A stretch of 8,872 nucleotides of DNA from Gammaproteobacteria bacterium (lineage in GTDB: Bacteria > Pseudomonadota > Gammaproteobacteria > Steroidobacterales > Steroidobacteraceae): contig JASHYG010000249.1 in assembly GCA_030043215.1 (NCBI GenBank), positions 1 to 8,872 of the forward strand, read 5' to 3'. Shown piece by piece: positions 6,183 to 8,872 of the stretch. Each line of letters starts with the position of its first letter. The first letter of the stretch is position 1. Position numbers and translations under genes: made by a program. The notes beneath the pieces were generated by a model, which was not told the origin of the DNA, searched no databases, and saw nothing but the letters and a program-made list of their open reading frames with translations.

Positions 6183-6710
6183 ATGTCACTCGTACGCGGG
6201 CTCTTGGACCGGTTGCTGCTCATCTGCGCCGTGGTGGCGGGCGGCCTGGTGCCCGGCTTCATCGCGCAGTACCGCCAGCGGCTCGGCGGACGGCTCGATC
6301 AGGCGCGGCTCGACCTCGCACCCTGGCAGAGGATCGCCGATCAGTTCTTCCACGGCGACATCGGCAGGCTGATCCAGTATCACCTGCAGAGCAAGGACCC
6401 GACGTTCCACTCCGAGGGCGCGGTGATCCGCTCGCTCATCGCCACGGTCGCGCATTTGCAAAGCGAAGTCGCGGCGCTTCACGGCAACCTGTTTCAACAG
6501 ACGGCCTATCTGGTACTTCACCCCGACACGGATCTCCTGCGCGCGACGCTCAACGACTGGGTGCCGACCTTCGGTCTATCGAGTCAGGCGATTCTGTTCG
6601 CGCTCGCGTATGCGGCGGCCCTCTGGCTGATCTTCCACGCAGTCTGGTGGCTCGGCGCCGTGGGCTGTCGGCGGCTGTCGGCCCGCGGCCGGCAACACAC
6701 AGCCTCTTGA
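6183..6710 (+). CDS. DUF2937 family membrane protein
   Basis: A 175-residue protein that I place in DUF2937 from its architecture: a first hydrophobic helix near 10-27 (LLLICAVVAGGLVPGF), then the segment IAQYRQRLGGRLDQARLDLAPWQRIADQFF, LIQYHLQSKDPTFHSEGAVI, and a C-terminal helix at about 135-158. The middle part (28-130) is helical and charged and probably forms a soluble or coiled domain. The ATG at 6183 has a strong AGGAAGGAG ribosome binding site about 5 nt upstream. The function of the family is unknown. Its place 66 bp behind two ABC permeases, same strand, suggests co-transcription, and it occupies the slot where an ATPase or adaptor gene might be expected; it has no Walker motifs and cannot replace an ATPase. 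Confidence 0.85.
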   Translation: MSLVRGLLDRLLLICAVVAGGLVPGFIAQYRQRLGGRLDQARLDLAPWQRIADQFFHGDIGRLIQYHLQSKDPTFHSEGAVIRSLIATVAHLQSEVAALHGNLFQQTAYLVLHPDTDLLRATLNDWVPTFGLSSQAILFALAYAAALWLIFHAVWWLGAVGCRRLSARGRQHTAS

Positions 6711-6790
6711 CGGCGAGACGACCGCCGGCGACCATGCTGCCTCGTTCACCGCGCCTCGCGGTGGCCGCGGTACCGCCGCGGTAGATTGAA

Positions 6791-6813
6791 CGCCCTGGCT
6801 GACAGTCAGGGCG
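6791..6813 (+). repeat. Strong hairpin upstream of the dioxygenase gene
   Basis: A 23-nt near-perfect inverted repeat forms a 10-bp stem (arms CGCCCTGGCT and AGTCAGGGCG, one G-T pair) with a 3-nt GAC loop. It lies in the 142-bp gap between the DUF2937 and PhyH genes, 40 bp before the PhyH start. It is followed by GGAGATC, not T residues, so it is not a classical intrinsic terminator. It could protect the 3' end of the upstream transcript, act as an operator, or be a 5' UTR structure. Confidence 0.45.
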
Positions 6814-6852
6814 GGAGATCTGCCGCGGGGCGTCTTCATCCAGGAGACGCTC

Positions 6853-7692
6853 ATGCCCAGTACCTCGATTCTCACCCCGGAACAGCTCGACGAGTTTGAT
6901 CGCCGAGGCGTCCTGCGCCTGGGAGGTCTGTTGTCCGCCGATAGAGTGCGCCGGGCGCGCGAGCATGTGCAGCGCCGGCTCGCGCCGCTCGGGCTCTGGC
7001 GCGAGGGCGCATGGCACCTCGAGAGCTTCCCGAGGCCGCAATGGCCGGCGAGCGGGTTGAAGACCTCGAAGGCGATCGGCAACAAGCACCCGGACGTGCA
7101 GGCGCTGCTCGAGGAGCCGGCACTCCTCTCGGCCGTCGATACGCTACTTCGCGGGCGTGCGTTCGACCGCACGGCGTTCAGACGGCCTCAGATTCTCTTC
7201 ACGCTGCCAAACTCGGAGACGTGGACGGTGCCGACGGACTGGCACGTAGACAGTCCGCGACTGGCGAGCGGCAGGCCGCCCGGCGTGCAGCTCTTCACCT
7301 TTCTCGACACCGTCGAGCCTCGCGGCGGCGGCACGCTCGTGATCGCCGGCTCACACCGGTTGCTGAACGATGGGCGGCTCATCCGAGCCAAGGAGCTCAG
7401 ACGTCTTCTCTGCCGGGAAGCCTTCTTTCGCGAACTGTGCTCCGGAGCGCCGGCGAGTGCGGAAGATCGCGCGCGCTTGCTGGACCGAGCCGGCGTGGTG
7501 GACGACGTTGTGCTTGAGCTGGTGGAGCTGACCGGCGCGCCGGGCGACGCCTACTTGACGGATCTGCGGGTGCTGCACTCGGGCGCTCCCAACGCCGCCG
7601 ATCGGCCGCGCATGATGGCGACTCATCGCTTCGTGCGCGCGGACGTGATGCGGGAGCTGACCGAGACTCTAGGGTGGGAGCCACTCGGCTAG
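6853..7692 (+). CDS. Phytanoyl-CoA dioxygenase (PhyH) family Fe(II)/2-oxoglutarate oxygenase
   Basis: A 279-residue cytoplasmic oxygenase that should couple hydroxylation of a substrate to decarboxylation of 2-oxoglutarate. The iron-binding facial triad is visible: His131 and Asp133 in DWHVDSP and the distal His242 in VLHSGAPN. An Arg at 251 or 253 in RPRMM is positioned to bind the 2-oxoglutarate carboxylate. The N terminus has the usual EQLDEFDRRGVLRLGGLL segment, and PRGGGTLVIAGSHR (about 156-169) is the typical strand-turn after the metal site. All catalytic residues are present, so it should be active. The ATG at 6853 has AGGAG about 8 nt upstream. Family members act on substrates from phytanoyl-CoA to secondary metabolites and ectoine, and the substrate here cannot be inferred. 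No biosynthetic cluster surrounds it. Confidence 0.9.
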   Translation: MPSTSILTPEQLDEFDRRGVLRLGGLLSADRVRRAREHVQRRLAPLGLWREGAWHLESFPRPQWPASGLKTSKAIGNKHPDVQALLEEPALLSAVDTLLRGRAFDRTAFRRPQILFTLPNSETWTVPTDWHVDSPRLASGRPPGVQLFTFLDTVEPRGGGTLVIAGSHRLLNDGRLIRAKELRRLLCREAFFRELCSGAPASAEDRARLLDRAGVVDDVVLELVELTGAPGDAYLTDLRVLHSGAPNAADRPRMMATHRFVRADVMRELTETLGWEPLG

Positions 7693-7703
7693 AATGCGTG
7701 CGC

Positions 7704-7751
7704 CCTGAGGGCGGAGCCTCGCCTGCCCCTGGTGGCGGAGCCTGGCCTGCG
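7704..7751. repeat. Two-copy 24-bp tandem repeat
   Basis: Units at 7704-7727 and 7728-7751 match at 20 of 24 positions; the shared core is GGCGGAGCCT-(C/G)-GCCTGC. It fills most of the 96-bp gap between the dioxygenase and SnoaL-like genes. It might be a small regulatory repeat or slippage product. No protein-binding assignment can be made. Confidence 0.5.
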
Positions 7752-7788
7752 TGAGGCACCCTCGATATTCGACAGAAGGATTCGGCTC

Positions 7789-8313
7789 ATGAAACATCGA
7801 AGCGGATTACTGGGTCTGTTCCTGATCGGCCTCGCGGTGGCCGCGCATGCGCAGGTCCCGCCGGTTGCGAATCCCGATCAGCTCTCCATGCTGAGGAGCG
7901 ACAATCCCGCCCTCGCGCGGAACAAGCGGCTGGTATTCGACTTCTGGCGGATCGTCTTCGAAGGCGGACACATGGACAAGGCGCCGCAGTACATGGAGCC
8001 GAGCTACATCCAGCACAACCCCAACGTGCAGTCGGGACGCGCCGCATTCATCGCGGTCATCGGCAAGGCGCGCCCGCCAAAGCCGGTCGCATCGAGGATC
8101 AAGGTCCCCGTGATCTCGATCATCGCCGAGGGAGACATCGTCACGGTGAGCACCGTGCGCAAGGTTCGCGATCCCCGCAATCCCAGCCACATCTACTACA
8201 TGACCTGGTTTGACATGTTTCGCATCGACGACAAGGGGCTGATTGCCGAGCACTGGGATTCCTCGCCGCTGTGGGTCGATGGCCAGCCGCCGGGACGGGA
8301 ATTCCTTCCGTGA
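7789..8313 (+). CDS. Secreted SnoaL-like / NTF2-fold protein
   Basis: A 174-residue protein with a clear signal peptide (basic MKHRS, hydrophobic 6-19, cleavage likely after AHA at 21), so the mature ~153-residue protein should act in the periplasm. The mature part matches the SnoaL-like fold of predicted aldol-condensation-type proteins: NKRLVFDFWRIVFEGGHMDKA (45-65), YIQHNPNVQSGRAAF (73-87), then TWFDMFRIDDKGLIAEHWD (139-157). His75-type and His/Asp residues of EHWD are the usual pocket residues. Whether it is an enzyme or a ligand-binding protein is unknown. The ATG at 7789 is chosen because it begins the signal peptide and has AGAAGGA 8 nt upstream; the frame is open back to a GTG at 7732. 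Spacing to the dioxygenase gene (96 bp) leaves co-transcription open. Confidence 0.88.
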   Translation: MKHRSGLLGLFLIGLAVAAHAQVPPVANPDQLSMLRSDNPALARNKRLVFDFWRIVFEGGHMDKAPQYMEPSYIQHNPNVQSGRAAFIAVIGKARPPKPVASRIKVPVISIIAEGDIVTVSTVRKVRDPRNPSHIYYMTWFDMFRIDDKGLIAEHWDSSPLWVDGQPPGREFLP

Positions 8314-8397
8314 CGCTCGACACAATGATTGATCCGGGAAACTGCGCACCCGTGGAGTAGTTCGACATCGGCGATCGCCAGGGGGAGTACTGTGGTG

Positions 8398-8419
8398 GCG
8401 GACGGCCTGGGCCGCCCGC
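8398..8419. repeat. Imperfect GC hairpin in the gap before the last gene
   Basis: Arms GCGGACGGCC (8398-8407) and GGCCGCCCGC (8410-8419) pair except for one A-C mismatch, with a tiny loop. It lies in the 201-bp gap 8314-8514, which otherwise shows only the ribosome binding site of the following gene. No T-tract follows, so terminator function is doubtful. Confidence 0.25.
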
Positions 8420-8514
8420 TCCGTGCGATGTCGCTCGTCGGCGACAGGATTGTCAACCTCGGCGCCGGGCGGCCGTTCATTTCACCTGACCTGACTCACA
8501 TCTTGGAGGTTACC

Positions 8515-8872
8515 TTGAAATCCACAGTCCCCACTGCTGGAGCTCCCGACGCGAGCCCAGCCGCGACATTCAAATGGCTTCGGATCGGCTCCGTGGCTCT
8601 GCCGGCCCTGGCCGCGACACTTTTCCTCGGCATGACCTCGCCTGCTTTCTCGGCGATCGGAATCGACATTCAAATCGCGCCTCCTCCTCCCCCTCCAAAC
8701 CTCGTCGTACCCGCGCCACGCGTGGGCTTCGTGTGGGCGCCGGGCTACTGGCAGTGGAACGGTCAGCGGCACGTCTGGGTGGACGGTCGGTGGCTGCGAG
8801 CGCATCCCGGCCAGCACTGGGTGCCGGAGCACTGGGTCGAGCACCACGGACATTACCGATTCGTGCGGGGTC
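8515..8872 (+). CDS. Exported Tyr/Trp-rich repeat protein (YXWXP / WXXGXW type), 3' end cut by window
   Basis: The visible 119 residues begin with an export signal: a long N-region, hydrophobic IGSVALPALAATLFLGM (about 25-41), likely cleavage after AFSA near 47. A proline run follows (PPPPPP, 56-61). Then comes a Trp/Tyr/His-rich segment with WAPGYWQWNGQRHVWVDGRW and HWVPEHW, typical of the short WxPGxW-type repeats in small cell-envelope proteins of proteobacteria. Function of these proteins is unknown; they are presumed periplasmic or surface structural proteins. I chose TTG at 8515 because TTGGAGG lies 5 nt upstream. The frame is open further upstream with an ATG at 8428 and GTGs at 8392/8395, but these lack a ribosome binding site and would put an implausible extension before the signal. 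The stop codon is beyond the window. Confidence 0.82.
   Translation, partial: MKSTVPTAGAPDASPAATFKWLRIGSVALPALAATLFLGMTSPAFSAIGIDIQIAPPPPPPNLVVPAPRVGFVWAPGYWQWNGQRHVWVDGRWLRAHPGQHWVPEHWVEHHGHYRFVRG

Noticed and set aside
6763..6781. GC palindrome around GCGGTACCGC as a possible operator
   Set aside because: Short CCGCGG-type palindromes are frequent in DNA this rich in GC, and no second copy or promoter box is associated.
6035..6784. 249-codon plus-strand ORF across the end of permease 2 and the DUF2937 gene
   Set aside because: It overlaps two genes with better motifs and ribosome binding sites and encodes low-complexity Arg/Ala/Pro-rich sequence.
1..8872. CRISPR array, transposon ends, tRNA or att site
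   Set aside because: No regularly spaced repeats, transposase, terminal inverted repeats or tRNA cloverleaf were seen on either strand.

Overview
The window is GC-rich DNA with tightly packed genes and good Shine-Dalgarno sites. The protein families present (a DUF6249 / ECF sigma module, a TipAS-type MerR regulator, DUF2937, a SnoaL-like secreted protein, a Tyr/Trp-rich exported repeat protein) fit a chromosomal region of a soil or water proteobacterium, most likely a gammaproteobacterium of the Xanthomonadales/Steroidobacterales type. The taxonomic placement is inference. There is no rRNA, tRNA, CRISPR array, transposase or phage gene.

Layout. (1) 1-1068, plus strand: the C-terminal three quarters of a class-3-like aldehyde dehydrogenase, cut by the window start. 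(2) 1133-2471, minus strand: a compact three-gene operon read as DUF6249 membrane protein, then ECF-type sigma factor, then a small two-helix membrane protein that is the likely anti-sigma partner. (3) 2601-3386, minus strand: a MerR-family regulator with a C-terminal TipAS drug-binding domain. It is preceded by a 31-codon leader ORF whose stop overlaps the regulator's start, and by a MerR-type promoter with a 19-bp spacer and a central dyad. (4) 3794-6710, plus strand, divergent from the regulator: two FtsX/MacB-type ABC permeases and a DUF2937 membrane protein. (5) 6853-7692: a phytanoyl-CoA-dioxygenase-family Fe(II)/2-oxoglutarate enzyme. (6) 7789-8313: a secreted SnoaL/NTF2-fold protein. 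(7) 8515 to the window end: an exported Tyr/Trp-rich repeat protein that starts at TTG and is cut by the window end.

How the genes may work together. The most coherent unit is the divergent pair formed by the TipAS regulator and the ABC permease operon. TipAS domains bind hydrophobic antibiotics and MerR proteins activate promoters with over-long spacers, so a drug-sensing circuit controlling membrane export is plausible. However, the visible MerR-type promoter points toward the regulator itself, and no ATPase or periplasmic adaptor gene lies beside the permeases. The sigma/anti-sigma/DUF6249 operon looks like a separate membrane-stress module. The downstream plus-strand genes (dioxygenase, SnoaL-like, Trp/Tyr-rich protein) have their own ribosome binding sites and look like individual transcription units.

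No clearly new system is proven here. The points most worth a second look are the translationally coupled leader ORF of the TipAS regulator and the ATPase-less divergent permease operon.
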